From positions 104,085 through 168,084 of the forward strand of contig NZ_BPQO01000012.1 of the NCBI RefSeq assembly GCF_022179285.1: a stretch of DNA of 64,000 nucleotides, given 5' to 3'. This stretch comes from Methylobacterium hispanicum. GTDB taxonomy: Bacteria > Pseudomonadota > Alphaproteobacteria > Rhizobiales > Beijerinckiaceae. Shown here piece after piece: positions 8,072 through 17,389 of this stretch (positions are counted from its first letter, which is position 1; the number at the start of each line of letters is the position of its first letter). Position numbers and translations under genes: made by a program. The notes under the pieces were generated by a model. It saw only the letters and a program-made list of their open reading frames with translations. It made no database searches and was not told where the DNA came from.

Positions 8072-8287
8072 TCAGATGCGCGTTCCGTCGCTCTTCGGCG
8101 GCCGGCCGCAGCGGAACTGCGTGACGCGCCAGCGGCCGTGGGCGCTCTGCCACGCGGCCATCTGCGGCTGCGCGACCGAGAGACATTGCTGCGGCGTCTG
8201 TACCTCGTCGCTGAACAGGTGGACCCGCGTGACGCAATGCCCGGGGTTGTCGGCCAGGCAGGTGAGGAAGTAGAGCCCGTAGAGCAA
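8072..8287 (-). CDS. Small cysteine-containing hypothetical protein
   Basis: A 71-residue product if read from the TTG at 8287, which sits seven bases behind a good AGGGAG ribosome site. A longer in-frame extension to 8476 is possible but lacks a signal. The N-terminus (LYGLYFLTCLADNPGHC) is short and hydrophobic. Four cysteines (TCLAD, HCVTR, QCLSV, FRCGR) are spread along the chain, which suggests an exported or disulfide-bonded peptide. The family is not recognised. Confidence 0.45.
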   Translation of the reverse strand: MLYGLYFLTCLADNPGHCVTRVHLFSDEVQTPQQCLSVAQPQMAAWQSAHGRWRVTQFRCGRPPKSDGTRI

Positions 8288-8514
8288 GACGGTTCTCCCT
8301 GTGCGAGACAGGGCGAATCCTCCCGTGGCCGTTTCTCGTAAGCAGTATTGCGGCCCGATTTTCTGCTGGCAAGCACCGTGCCATCCCAATATCGCGGGCG
8401 CGCAGAGGTTTTCGTTCGCTGTTGCATGAAGGTCGATGTCCGCACCGCTTTCCGCTACGGCTGGGCGCGGCAGCATCGGGCCGGCGAAGCCGCGCCCCAG
8501 GGAGGACGCCGCGC

Positions 8515-9870
8515 ATGACCGAGACCCCGCGCCGCCTCTGGATCCGCGACCCGCTCGCCATCCTGGCCGCGGGGGCGGGCGGCGGCATCGTGGTGGAGGG
8601 TACGCGCATCGCCGAGTGCGTGCCCGCCGGCCGCGCGCCGGCCGCGCCCGTCGATGCGGTCTTCGAGGCCGGGCGGCACGTCGTCGTCCCGGGCCTCGTC
8701 AACACCCACCACCACGCCTTCCAGACGCTCACGCGGGCGCATCCGGCGGCGCTCGACAAGCCGCTCTTCCCCTGGCTGCAGGCGCTCTATCCGGTCTGGC
8801 AACGGATCACCCCGGAGGCGTTCCGCCTCGCGACCCGGCTCGCCTACACGGAGCTGCTGCTCTCCGGCTGCACCACGGCGGGCGACCACCACTACCTCTT
8901 CCCGCGGGGACTGGAGGATTCGGTCGACGTGCAGGTCGACGAGGCCCGGGCGCTCGGCATACGCGCCTGCGTCAGCCGCGGCTCGATGAGCCTGTCGCAG
9001 GACGAGGGCGGACTGCCGCCGGGCACGCTCGTGCAGGACGACGACGCGATCCTCGCCGATAGCGAGCGGGTGCTGGACCTGTTCCACGATGCCCGGCCCG
9101 GCGCGATGGTCCAGGTGGCGCTGGCCCCCTGCTCGCCCTTCGCGGTGACGAAGCGGCTCATGCGCGAGAGCGCGCGCCTCGCCGACCTGCGCGATTGCCG
9201 CCTGCACACCCATCTGGGCGAGACGCTGGACGAGGACGCCTACTGCCTCGAACTGTTCGGCCAGCGCCCGGTCGACTACCTTGAGGAGGTCGGCTGGCTC
9301 TCCGGGCGCACCTGGCTCGCCCACGGCATCCATTTCGACGATGCCGAGGTGGCGCGCCTGGGGGCCGCCGGTGTCGGGATCTGCCACTGCCCGACCTCCA
9401 ACATGGTGCTGGCCTCGGGCCGCTGCCGCACCTGCGAGCTGGAGGCGGCGGGATCGCCCGTCGGCCTCGGCGTCGACGGCTCGGCCTCGAACGACAGCTC
9501 GAACCTGATGGAGGGCGTGCGCCACGCCCTGATGCTGAACCGCCTGACCTACGGGGCCGAGGCGGTCACCCATCTCGACGCGCTGCGCTGGGCGACGGAG
9601 GGCTCGGCCCGCTGCCTCGGGCGCGACGACATCGGGCGCATCGCCCCGGGGCTCGAGGCCGACCTCGCCCTGTTCACGCTGGACGAGCTGCGCTTCTCCG
9701 GCGCGCACGACCCGCTCGCGGCGCTGGTCCTCTGCGGCGCGCACCGGGCGGACCGGGTGATGGTCGCGGGCTGCTGGCGGGTCATCGACGGCGAGCCGCT
9801 CGGCATCGACGTCCGGGCCCTGCGAGAGGCGCACGGGCGCGTGGCGCGCGAGCTGTTCGGCGCGGCCTGA
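8515..9870 (+). CDS. Amidohydrolase, 8-oxoguanine deaminase type
   Basis: A 451-residue metal-dependent hydrolase of the AtzB/guanine deaminase branch, closest by motif to 8-oxoguanine deaminase (8-oxoguanine to urate plus ammonia). The zinc ligands appear in the expected order: NTHHHAFQTL near residue 65, HTHLGE near 235, AHGIHFDD near 270 and LGVDGSASNDSSN near 320. It also has the C-terminal GLEADLALFTLDE that closes the beta-sandwich. The length is normal. The start follows CAGGGAGGACG by about eight bases. It stands alone in a cytoplasmic purine-salvage or detoxification role. Hydroxyatrazine hydrolase activity is a less likely alternative. Confidence 0.85.
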   Translation: MTETPRRLWIRDPLAILAAGAGGGIVVEGTRIAECVPAGRAPAAPVDAVFEAGRHVVVPGLVNTHHHAFQTLTRAHPAALDKPLFPWLQALYPVWQRITPEAFRLATRLAYTELLLSGCTTAGDHHYLFPRGLEDSVDVQVDEARALGIRACVSRGSMSLSQDEGGLPPGTLVQDDDAILADSERVLDLFHDARPGAMVQVALAPCSPFAVTKRLMRESARLADLRDCRLHTHLGETLDEDAYCLELFGQRPVDYLEEVGWLSGRTWLAHGIHFDDAEVARLGAAGVGICHCPTSNMVLASGRCRTCELEAAGSPVGLGVDGSASNDSSNLMEGVRHALMLNRLTYGAEAVTHLDALRWATEGSARCLGRDDIGRIAPGLEADLALFTLDELRFSGAHDPLAALVLCGAHRADRVMVAGCWRVIDGEPLGIDVRALREAHGRVARELFGAA

Positions 9871-10070
9871 GGGGGCGCCAGGGCACGCCCGGCTCCCCGT
9901 GCGAGGCCGCACCGGCCGGCGACTGGGGCCCTTGCGGCCCGACGCCGGCGAGGCATCATGAACATCGTTCACGTCGCGATCCCGACCGCCCCGGCAAGAC
10001 CGCCGCCAAGGCCCGGATTTGACGCCGCCGCGCGCCCTGGTCCAACCATGGCGCAGACCGGGAGACCACC

Positions 10071-13000
10071 ATGTTCCGTGCGTTGATGACCGCGCGGCGC
10101 TTCGCGCCGCTGTTCTGGTGCCAATTCTTCTCGGCCTTCAACGACAATTTCCTGAAGAACGCGCTCGCCTTCCTGATCCTGTTCAAGGTCGGCGAGGCCG
10201 CCGGGGGCAACGCGGGCGTCCTCGTCACGCTGGCGAGTGCCGTGTTCATCGGCCCGTTCTTCATCCTGTCGGGCCTCGGCGGCGAACTGGCCGACCGCTA
10301 CGACAAGGCCATCATGGCGCGGCGATTGAAATTCGCCGAGATCTTCGCCGCGGGCGCCGCGGCTCTGGGCTTCGTGCTGCACTCGGTGCCGATCCTGTTC
10401 GTCGCCCTCGGCCTGTTCGGGGTGATCGCGGCGCTGTTCGGACCGATCAAGTACGGCATCCTGCCCGATCACCTGCGCCGCGCGGAGCTGCCCGCCGGGA
10501 ACGCGCTGGTCGAGGGCGCGACCTTCCTGGCGATCCTGCTCGGCACCATGACGGCGGGGCTCGCCAGCGCCATGGGCGGCACCGGCCTCGCCTTCGCGGG
10601 CCTGATCATGATCTTCGCGGTGCTGTGCTGGCTCTCGGCCCGCCTCATCCCCAGGACCGGCGAGGGCGCGCCCGACCTCGCCATCGACCGCAACGTGCTG
10701 CGCTCCACGGTGGCGCTCCTGCGCGACATCTGGGGCGACACGCGCCTGTGGCGCGGCTCGGTCATCGTGAGCTGGTTCTGGCTCGTCGGCGTCGTGGTGC
10801 TCTCCCTGCTGCCGGTTCTGGTGAAGGAGCGCTTCCACGGCAGCGAGACCGTGGTGACGCTGCTGCTCGCCCTGTTCTCGGTCGGCATCGCGCTGGGCTC
10901 GGGACTCGCCTCCTGGCTCGCCAGCGGCCGGATCGTGCTCCTGCCGACGCCGGTCGGCGCGGTGCTGATGGGCGTGTTCGGGCTCGACCTTGCCTGGACG
11001 GTCTCGCACCTGCCGCCGCCCTCGGGCGAGGCGCTCGATGCGCTGGGCTTCCTCGGCACCGCGGGCGGCCTGCGCGCGGCGATCGACTTCCTGGGGCTGG
11101 CGGTGGCGGGCGGCCTCTACATCGTGCCGCCCTTCGCGGCCGTGCAGGCCTGGACCGACAAGGCGCGCCGGGCCCGGGTGATCGGCGCCGTCAACGTGCT
11201 CACCGCCGCCTTCATGGTGGCCGGCACGCTGGCGCTGGCCGCGCTCCAGGGCCTCGGCGTCTCGATTCCGAGCCTGCTGGCGCTCATCGCCGTGCTGAAC
11301 CTCGCGGTCGGCGTGGTGGTCTTCGCCACCCTGCCGACGAGCCCGTTCCGCGACGCGCTCTCGATCCTGTTCCGGGCCTTCTACCGGCTGGAGGTGCGGG
11401 GCCTGGAGAACGTCGAGAAGGCCGGGCCGAACGCGATCGTGGCGCTGAACCACGTCTCGTTCCTCGACGCGCCGCTGGCCCTCTCGCTCCTCGAGACCGA
11501 GCCGGTCTTCGCCATCGACCACGGCATCGCGCAGCGCTGGTGGGTGAAGCCCTTCCTGAAGGTCACGAAGGCGATGCCGCTTGATCCGACCCGGCCGCTC
11601 GCCACCCGCACGCTGATCAACGCGGTCAAGGGCGGCGAGACCCTGATCATCTTCCCCGAGGGCCGGCTCACCGTCACGGGCAGCCTGATGAAGGTCTATG
11701 ACGGGGCCGGGCTCATCGCCGACAAGTCCGGCGCGATGGTGGTGCCGGTGCGCATCGAGGGCCTGGAGCGCACGCTGTTCTCGCGGCTCGCCCGCGATCA
11801 GGTGCGCCGCCGCTGGTGGCCGAAGGTGACCGTAACGATCGAGGAGCCGGTGCGGCTGGAAGTCGATCCGGCGCTCAAGGGAAAGGCGCGCCGGCAGGCG
11901 GCGGGGGCCGCCCTCTACGGCATCATGTCGAATCTCGTCTTCCGCACCACGGACTTCGACCGGAGCGCGATGGCCGCGCTCTGCGAGGCCGGGGAGCGCC
12001 ACGGCTGGCGCCGCACGGCGGTCGAGGACCCGGTCACCGGCAGGCTCACCTACGGCCGCCTCGTGATGGGCGCCAACATCCTGGCCCGCAAGCTGATGCC
12101 GCTCTGCCCGGAGGGCAAGGCGATCGGCGTGATGCTGCCGAATGCCAACGCGGCGGCCGTGACCTTCTTCGCGCTGAACTCCTCGGGCCGCGTGCCCGCG
12201 ATGATCAACTTCTCGGCGGGCGCGGCCAACATCCTGGCGGCCTGCCGGGCGGCGGAGGTCTCGAAGATCCTCACCTCCCGCGCCTTCATCGAGAAGGGCC
12301 GGCTCGGGGCCGTCGTCGAGGCGGTCGGGGCGCAGGTCGAGATCGTCTACCTGGAGGACGTGCGGGCGACCATCGCCACGGGCGACAAGATCCGCGGTCT
12401 CCTGGCGCGGCGCGCGCCGCTCGTGGCGCGGCGCGGGGACGACCCGGCCGCGATCCTGTTCACCTCGGGCAGCGAGGGCGCCCCGAAGGGCGTGGTGCTG
12501 GCCAACCGCAACATGCTGGCCAACACCGTGCAGGTCGCGGCACGGATCGATTTCGGCCCCCGTGACCGGGTTTTCAACGTGCTGCCGGTCTTCCACGCCT
12601 TCGGACTGACCGCGGGGCTGGTGCTGCCGCTGGTGTCAGGGGTCCCGGTCTATCTCTACCCCTCGCCCCTGCACTACCGGATCGTGCCGGAGCTGATCTA
12701 CGGCTCGAACGCCACGGTCCTGTTCGGCACCGACACCTTCCTGCGCGGCTACGCGAAGGCCGCCAACGCCTACGACCTGCGCTCCCTGCGCTACGTCGTG
12801 GCGGGCGCCGAGCCCGTGAAGGATTCGACCCGGCAGACCTGGGGCGAGAAGTTCGGCCTGCGCATCCTAGAGGGCTACGGCGTCACCGAGTGCGGCCCGG
12901 TGGTGGCGCTCAACACGCCGATGTTCAACCGCTTCGGCACGGTCGGTCGGCTCCTGCCGGGCATGGAGTGGCGCCTGGAGCCGGTCCCGGGCATCGAGGA

Positions 13001-13484
13001 GGGCGGCCGCCTCTCCGTGCGGGGTCCCAATGTGATGCTGGGCTACCTGCGCAGCGAGCGGCCCGGGGTGCTGGAGGCGCCGCCGCAGGGCTGGCACGAC
13101 ACCGGCGACATCGTCGCGATCGACCCGCTCGGCTTCGTGACGATCAAGGGCCGGGCCAAGCGCTTCGCGAAGATCGCGGGCGAGATGGTGTCACTCGCCT
13201 CGGTCGAGGCGCTGGCCGCCGACCTCTGGCCCGAGGCGCCGAGCGCCGTCGCGGCGCTTCCCGACGCCCGCAAGGGCGAGCGGCTGGTGCTGTTCACGGA
13301 AGCCAGGGACGCGACGCGGGCGGCCTACCAGAGCTTCGCCAAGAGCCGCGGCGCGCCCGAGATCGCGGTGCCCGCCGAGGTGGTGGTGCTCGACCGCGTC
13401 CCGATGCTGGGCACCGGCAAGGTCGATCAGGTCGCGGTCGCCAAGCTCGCCCGCGAGCGTGCGGAGACCTCCGCGGCGGCCTGA
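10071..13484 (+). CDS. aas: Fused lysophospholipid transporter, acyltransferase and acyl-ACP synthetase (LplT-Aas)
   Basis: A 1137-residue, three-part inner-membrane protein. Residues 1 to about 410 are a 12-span MFS flippase of LplT type (starting FAPLFWCQFFSAFNDNFLKN). About 430-620 is a PlsC acyltransferase with NHVSFLD (HX4D) near 459 and FPEGRLT near 527. About 650-1130 is an AMP-binding acyl-ACP synthetase with FTSGSEGAPKG near 794. In E. coli these are two genes, lplT and aas, that re-import and re-acylate lysophosphatidylethanolamine; the fused form is known in other proteobacteria. GGGAGACCACC precedes ATG 10071. All motifs are intact, so the protein looks fully active. Confidence 0.92.
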   Translation: MFRALMTARRFAPLFWCQFFSAFNDNFLKNALAFLILFKVGEAAGGNAGVLVTLASAVFIGPFFILSGLGGELADRYDKAIMARRLKFAEIFAAGAAALGFVLHSVPILFVALGLFGVIAALFGPIKYGILPDHLRRAELPAGNALVEGATFLAILLGTMTAGLASAMGGTGLAFAGLIMIFAVLCWLSARLIPRTGEGAPDLAIDRNVLRSTVALLRDIWGDTRLWRGSVIVSWFWLVGVVVLSLLPVLVKERFHGSETVVTLLLALFSVGIALGSGLASWLASGRIVLLPTPVGAVLMGVFGLDLAWTVSHLPPPSGEALDALGFLGTAGGLRAAIDFLGLAVAGGLYIVPPFAAVQAWTDKARRARVIGAVNVLTAAFMVAGTLALAALQGLGVSIPSLLALIAVLNLAVGVVVFATLPTSPFRDALSILFRAFYRLEVRGLENVEKAGPNAIVALNHVSFLDAPLALSLLETEPVFAIDHGIAQRWWVKPFLKVTKAMPLDPTRPLATRTLINAVKGGETLIIFPEGRLTVTGSLMKVYDGAGLIADKSGAMVVPVRIEGLERTLFSRLARDQVRRRWWPKVTVTIEEPVRLEVDPALKGKARRQAAGAALYGIMSNLVFRTTDFDRSAMAALCEAGERHGWRRTAVEDPVTGRLTYGRLVMGANILARKLMPLCPEGKAIGVMLPNANAAAVTFFALNSSGRVPAMINFSAGAANILAACRAAEVSKILTSRAFIEKGRLGAVVEAVGAQVEIVYLEDVRATIATGDKIRGLLARRAPLVARRGDDPAAILFTSGSEGAPKGVVLANRNMLANTVQVAARIDFGPRDRVFNVLPVFHAFGLTAGLVLPLVSGVPVYLYPSPLHYRIVPELIYGSNATVLFGTDTFLRGYAKAANAYDLRSLRYVVAGAEPVKDSTRQTWGEKFGLRILEGYGVTECGPVVALNTPMFNRFGTVGRLLPGMEWRLEPVPGIEEGGRLSVRGPNVMLGYLRSERPGVLEAPPQGWHDTGDIVAIDPLGFVTIKGRAKRFAKIAGEMVSLASVEALAADLWPEAPSAVAALPDARKGERLVLFTEARDATRAAYQSFAKSRGAPEIAVPAEVVVLDRVPMLGTGKVDQVAVAKLARERAETSAAA

Positions 13485-13518
13485 GCGCCGGCCCCGGCGG
13501 GAGCGGGGCCGGCGAGAC

Positions 13519-14022
13519 CTACTTGTCGTGGTGGCCGGCAGCGATCCGGTCGGTCAGCGCCATCAGGATCCCCGAGACGACGAAGACCATGTGGATTCCC
13601 ACGAGCCAGTACAGCTCGCGATCCGAGTAGGCCTTCACGTCCATGAAGGATTTCAGGAGCTGGATCGCCGAGATCGCCACGATCGACGACATCAGCTTGA
13701 GCTTGAGGCCCGTGAAGTCGATCGTCCCCATCCACTCCGGCCAGTCCTTGTGGTCCGTGTGGTCGAATTTGGAGACGAAGTTCTCGTAACCGGAGAACAT
13801 CACGATGATCAGCAGGGATGCGGTGAAGGAGAGATCGACCAGCGTCAGAACGCCGAGGATGGTCTGGGACTCGTTCGACTCCCACGCGTGCAGGATGAAA
13901 TGGCCGAGCTCCTGCAGCAGCTTGACCAAGAGGACGACGAGCCCGATCGCCAGCGCCGCGTAGAACGGCGCCAGGAGCCAGCGGCAGGCGAACAGGGCTC
14001 GCTCGAACGCGCGTTCCAACAC
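13519..14022 (-). CDS. UPF0114 (YqhA) family membrane protein
   Basis: A 167-residue inner-membrane protein of TIGR00645/UPF0114, function unknown. Membrane spans lie near residues 18-38, 58-78, 107-125 and 137-157. The family core KFDHTDHKDWPEWMGTIDFTGLKLKLM is present. The GTG at 14022 is the likely start: it follows GGGAGAGGATC and gives the usual N-terminus (LERAFERALFACRW). It is convergent with the aas gene, with 34 bases between the stops. Confidence 0.88.
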   Translation of the reverse strand: MLERAFERALFACRWLLAPFYAALAIGLVVLLVKLLQELGHFILHAWESNESQTILGVLTLVDLSFTASLLIIVMFSGYENFVSKFDHTDHKDWPEWMGTIDFTGLKLKLMSSIVAISAIQLLKSFMDVKAYSDRELYWLVGIHMVFVVSGILMALTDRIAAGHHDK

Positions 14023-14118
14023 CTCGATCCTCTCCCGCCCGTGTGAACGGGCGGGATGTCGCACGGGGCGGCGACAGCGGCAAGACGAAGCTTGGCGGGG
14101 CGCGCCCGCGCGGCCTCC

Positions 14119-14775
14119 TCAGGCGGCCACGCCGGTTCCGACCGGGCAGGTCACACCGGTGCCGCCGAGGCCGCAATAGCCGCCCGGGTTCTTGGCGAGG
14201 TACTGCTGGTGATAGCCTTCCGCGAAGTAGAACGTCTCGAGGGGCACGATCTCGGTGGTGACGTCCGGGAATCCCTGCGCCTTCAGGGCGCTCGCGTAGG
14301 CGGAGCGCACGGCGCGCGCCGTCTCCTCCTGGGCCGGACCGCTGGTGTAGATGCCGGAGCGGTACTGCGTGCCGACGTCGTTGCCCTGACGCATTCCCTG
14401 CGTCGGATCGTGGCTCTCGAAAAAGGTGCGCAGCACCGATTCGAGCGGCAGCACCGCCGGGTCGAAGGCCACCAGCACCACCTCGTTGTGCCCGGTCAGG
14501 CCGGAGCAGACCTCCTCGTAGGTCGGGTTCGGCGTGAGGCCGCCCGCGTAGCCGACGGCGGTGACGAAGACGCCTTCGGGCAGCTGCCAGAAGCGGCGCT
14601 CGGCACCCCAGAAGCAGCCGAGCCCGAGCACGATCGTCTCGATGCCCTCCGGATAGGGACCCTTCAGCGGGTGGCCGTTGACGAAGTGCCGCTCGGCCGT
14701 CGGCAGCGGGGTCGCTCGGCCCGGCAGGGCCTCGGCCGCGGTCGGCATCTCGGGCCGCTTGCGGAACAGAAACAT
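14119..14775 (-). CDS. msrA: Peptide methionine sulfoxide reductase A
   Basis: A 218-residue MsrA, which reduces the S epimer of methionine sulfoxide in proteins using thioredoxin. The catalytic motif GCFWGAE holds Cys54. The substrate-binding residues lie in [12 protein letters not shown] and TQYRSGIY, and the probable resolving cysteines near 201 and 210 are in [14 protein letters not shown]. The roughly 45-residue N-terminal extension is usual for this form. The gene is divergent from the LOV photoreceptor gene with 133 bases between the starts, so they may share control. It is probably cytoplasmic; no signal peptide is visible. Confidence 0.95.
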   Translation of the reverse strand: MFLFRKRPEMPTAAEALPGRATPLPTAERHFVNGHPLKGPYPEGIETIVLGLGCFWGAERRFWQLPEGVFVTAVGYAGGLTPNPTYEEVCSGLTGHNEVVLVAFDPAVLPLESVLRTFFESHDPTQGMRQGNDVGTQYRSGIYTSGPAQEETARAVRSAYASALKAQGFPDVTTEIVPLETFYFAEGYHQQYLAKNPGGYCGLGGTGVTCPVGTGVAA

Positions 14776-14908
14776 GGGGATCTCCGATGGTCTCTCGGGT
14801 TCGTTCCCTGATATGGGGAGGCGGGCCGCGCGCGTGTAGCGCGGCCGGGGGCACGGGTGCCGCGGCGGCGCGCTTGCCGCGGAAGCGGGACGGGGGACGA
14901 CCACGCGC

Positions 14909-15397
14909 ATGGAAGCCGCCGGCCCGGGACGTTTGCTCGACCGCCTGCAGGGCGAATCGCATCGCGGGGATCCCTTCGCGGCGGCGGTGCGCGCTACGCG
15001 GATGCCGATGATCGTCACGGACCCGCACCAGTTCGACAACCCGATCGTGTTCGCCAACAGCGCCTTCCTGGCGCTGACCGGCTACGAGCGCTTCGAGGTG
15101 GTGGGGCGCAACTGCCGCTTCCTGCAGGGGCCGGAGACCGACCCTGAGGCGGTGGCGCGGATCCGCGCGGCGGTGCGGGCCGAGGCGGCGATCACGATCG
15201 ACCTGCTGAACTACCGCCGGGACGGCTCGACCTTCCGCAACGCCCTCTATGTCGGCCCCGTCCACGACGATTCGGGCGCGTTGCGCTACTTCTTCGCCTC
15301 GCAGCTCGACGTGAGCGAGCGCTACTGGCTCCTCGACGAGATCGCGGCCCTCAGGGACCGTCTCGCCGCGGCGGAGGCCCGCCTCACGGACGGGTGA
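14909..15397 (+). CDS. Short LOV-domain blue-light photoreceptor
   Basis: A 162-residue stand-alone LOV protein. After a 20-residue N-cap, residues about 25-135 form a PAS/LOV core with the diagnostic [10 protein letters not shown] motif. Its Cys69 should form the flavin C4a adduct in blue light. The flavin-contacting residues are in [11 protein letters not shown] (both Asn) and [10 protein letters not shown] (Gln). A C-terminal helix ([20 protein letters not shown]) looks like a coiled-coil dimerization segment. There is no kinase, HTH or cyclase effector, so signalling must go through a partner. It is divergent from msrA, and its 3' end overlaps the convergent small membrane protein gene by 14 bases. 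Confidence 0.9.
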   Translation: MEAAGPGRLLDRLQGESHRGDPFAAAVRATRMPMIVTDPHQFDNPIVFANSAFLALTGYERFEVVGRNCRFLQGPETDPEAVARIRAAVRAEAAITIDLLNYRRDGSTFRNALYVGPVHDDSGALRYFFASQLDVSERYWLLDEIAALRDRLAAAEARLTDG

Positions 15398-15704
15398 GGA
15401 ACCCGATCGGCTCGCGCGAGGGCTGTCCGAGCCAGAGGAGGGCCGCGCCCAGCACGAGGCCGATCAGCGAGGCCGGCGCCAGGGTCAGCGGCAGCACCGC
15501 GAGGTCCCAGAGCCAGGGCGCGACGTCTTGCACGGCGGCCTGAAGGCCCGCGGCCTTGTCCTTGAACAGGGTGAGGAGCACGTCCGACAGCGAGGTTACC
15601 CGCAGCCCATTGTTGGCGATGGAGCGCGCACCGTCATAGACCAGGGCCACGAAACCTCCGGCCAGGCACAGGAAGCCGAGAAGGCGGCTGAGGAAGCGGA
15701 GCAT
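15384..15704 (-). CDS. Small two-span membrane protein
   Basis: A 106-residue membrane protein. One span lies near residues 6-26 and another near 71-93, with a charged loop ([18 protein letters not shown]) between them and a short C-terminal tail. The start at ATG 15704 gives a normal Met-Leu-Arg n-region. The longer upstream frame is an Arg-rich shadow. Proteins with this layout and the [10 protein letters not shown] motif are common hypotheticals in Hyphomicrobiales (recollection). Its stop overlaps the end of the LOV gene on the other strand. Confidence 0.75.
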   Translation of the reverse strand: MLRFLSRLLGFLCLAGGFVALVYDGARSIANNGLRVTSLSDVLLTLFKDKAAGLQAAVQDVAPWLWDLAVLPLTLAPASLIGLVLGAALLWLGQPSREPIGFLTRP

Positions 15705-15867
15705 CGCGCGAGGGGTCCTGACGATCCGGGGCCTGCCCGGACTTGCCCGGACGCGGTGGCGTAGGGCCAGGCCGGGACCAGCGCAAGACGGGCGGGCTTC
15801 CGCCCCGCGTTGCGGCGCCGGGGCGCCCGTGCGAGACGGGCGCGGACTTCCCTCACAGGACAATGCG

Positions 15868-16566
15868 GTGAACCCTACGGTGGACGAGGTCGGCCTGCGG
15901 CCAGCCCTGGTGATCTTCGACTGCGATGGCGTGCTCGTCGACAGCGAGCCGATCAGCCTCGCCTGCCTCACGGCCGGGCTCAACCGGATCGGCGTCGACA
16001 TCGACGTCGAGACCGTGCGGGCGCGCTTCGCCGGCACTGCGATGCCCTCGATCATGCAGCACGTCGCCCGCGACTACGGCATCGCGGCGCCGGAGGGGTT
16101 CGTCGAGGCGGTGAAGGCCGAGACGCTGCGCGCCTTCGACGCCGAGTTGCGCGCGATGGCGGGCGCCTCCGAGGCGATCGCGGCCCTCGACCTGCCGCGC
16201 TGCGTCGCATCGAGCAGCGATCCCGTGCGGCTCGGGCACTCGCTCGGCCTGACGGGGCTGCTGCCGCTCTTCGAGGGCCGGGTCTTCTCCTCGGTCGAGG
16301 TGGCGCGCGGCAAGCCCTTCCCGGACCTGTTCCTGCACGCCGCCGCCCGCATGGGCTTCGCGCCGGAATCCTGCCTCGTCGTCGAGGACAGCGTGCCGGG
16401 CGTCACCGCCGCGCGCGCGGCCGGGATGCGGGTCGTCGGCTTCACGGGCGGCGGGCACTGGGGCCACGACCCGCTGGGCGCCGACCTCACCGCGGCGGGC
16501 GCCGAGCGGGTGGTGTGCGACTATCCAGCCCTCGTCCGGATCATCGCGGGTGCGCAGGCGCCCTGA
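15868..16566 (+). CDS. HAD-superfamily phosphatase, beta-phosphoglucomutase-like
   Basis: A 232-residue haloacid-dehalogenase-fold hydrolase of subfamily IA. Motif I is [12 protein letters not shown] with the nucleophile Asp near residue 17. Motif II Ser lies in CVASSSDP, motif III Lys in [13 protein letters not shown], and motif IV Asp in [12 protein letters not shown] helical cap separates motifs I and II. The start is the GTG at 15868, placed eight bases after AGGA. The family removes phosphate from sugar phosphates such as 2-deoxyglucose-6-phosphate or converts beta-glucose-1-phosphate; which applies here is unknown. Confidence 0.87.
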   Translation: MNPTVDEVGLRPALVIFDCDGVLVDSEPISLACLTAGLNRIGVDIDVETVRARFAGTAMPSIMQHVARDYGIAAPEGFVEAVKAETLRAFDAELRAMAGASEAIAALDLPRCVASSSDPVRLGHSLGLTGLLPLFEGRVFSSVEVARGKPFPDLFLHAAARMGFAPESCLVVEDSVPGVTAARAAGMRVVGFTGGGHWGHDPLGADLTAAGAERVVCDYPALVRIIAGAQAP

Positions 16567-17120
16567 CGAAGGTGCGGCCAGCCGCGCCGCCTACGCCCTC
16601 GTTCGACGGTCCAGCGGTATGCGCCTGAACCACGCGGCGCTCCCTCCGGAAGACCCGTCAGATGGATCCGACGATCCTCCTGAGGTCGCACGATCCGACG
16701 CGGCTGGCAGAAACCGGCACCAAGCGCGGCCTGAGCCCGTTTTCGTGCCAGGCCGAGCCCGAATTTCAAAAGATCGTTCCGTTGACGCGAAACCGCATCA
16801 CCCACATCTTATGAGTGCCGGAGGATGGACTGCTTGCCTCCGGCCGCGGTGATTTGAAGAGCGTAGCTTGCGCCGCGATAACAAACGCTAAAGCACCACG
16901 CGGTCGATGGTTCTATCCAAGGCTTCGTGGTCCTTCTGTAGGAGGACATCGCGTGACCTTATCGTATGTTGGCATTCTCCACGCCCGGTCCCGTATCCAC
17001 GGCCGATCTGACGGTCGCTGTCGGCGCTGAGCTTCCCGCCCGAGCGGGATCGCCTCGTCTCACGCCCCTACCACCGCAGACATGCCGGCCCTCCGCCGGC
17101 CCGCAGGAGCCATTCGCCAG
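16567..17120. other. Long intergenic region with hairpin and a possible mini-ORF
   Basis: 554 bases, AT-richer than the flanks between about 16750 and 16980. A perfect 8-bp stem GCCGGAGG/CCTCCGGC (16817-16824 and 16837-16844) closes a 12-base loop. Further on, AGGAGG stands in front of a GTG at 16953 that opens a 25-codon frame ending at 17030 with Arg/Cys-rich codons, followed by a CCCGC/GCGGG hairpin. The arrangement resembles a leader peptide ahead of the gene at 17121, but coding is unproven. Confidence 0.35.
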
Positions 17121-17378
17121 ATGACCCATCCGTTCGTCGCCGACCCGTTCGCGGAGGCGCGCGCCGACGTGCGCGCGCAGAGCGAGACCATTCCGACCCG
17201 CATCATCGAGGTGGGCGAGACAGCCGCCGGGATCGCCGTGCCCGAGGGGCACGGGGTGCGCTTCTTCTCCTCCGCCCGCGCCTTCGACAGCCTCGACGGC
17301 ACCCTCTTCCGCAACGCCGAGCAGGCCGCGCGGGCCGCGCGGGAGCGCTCGCGCGCCCTGGGTCGCCGCAGCGCCTGA
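17121..17378 (+). CDS. Small hypothetical protein
   Basis: An 85-residue soluble protein. It starts MTHPFVADPFAEARADV, then has a beta-rich middle (TRIIEVGETAAGIAVPEGHGVRFF) and a basic helical C-terminus (AARAARERSRALGRRS). The layout resembles small exported-like or regulatory alphaproteobacterial hypotheticals. ATG 17121 has AGGAG about 11 bases upstream; ATG 17082 is an alternative that adds 13 residues. It is convergent with the alcohol dehydrogenase gene, with 11 bases between the stops. Confidence 0.6.
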   Translation: MTHPFVADPFAEARADVRAQSETIPTRIIEVGETAAGIAVPEGHGVRFFSSARAFDSLDGTLFRNAEQAARAARERSRALGRRSA

Positions 17379-17389
17379 GCGCCGGACCC

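Noticed and set aside
9958..10086. A 42-codon frame with a fair ribosome site overlapping the start of the aas gene.
   Set aside because: Its sequence is Pro/Arg-rich without any pattern, and it runs into the well-supported gene in another frame. More likely leader sequence than a gene.
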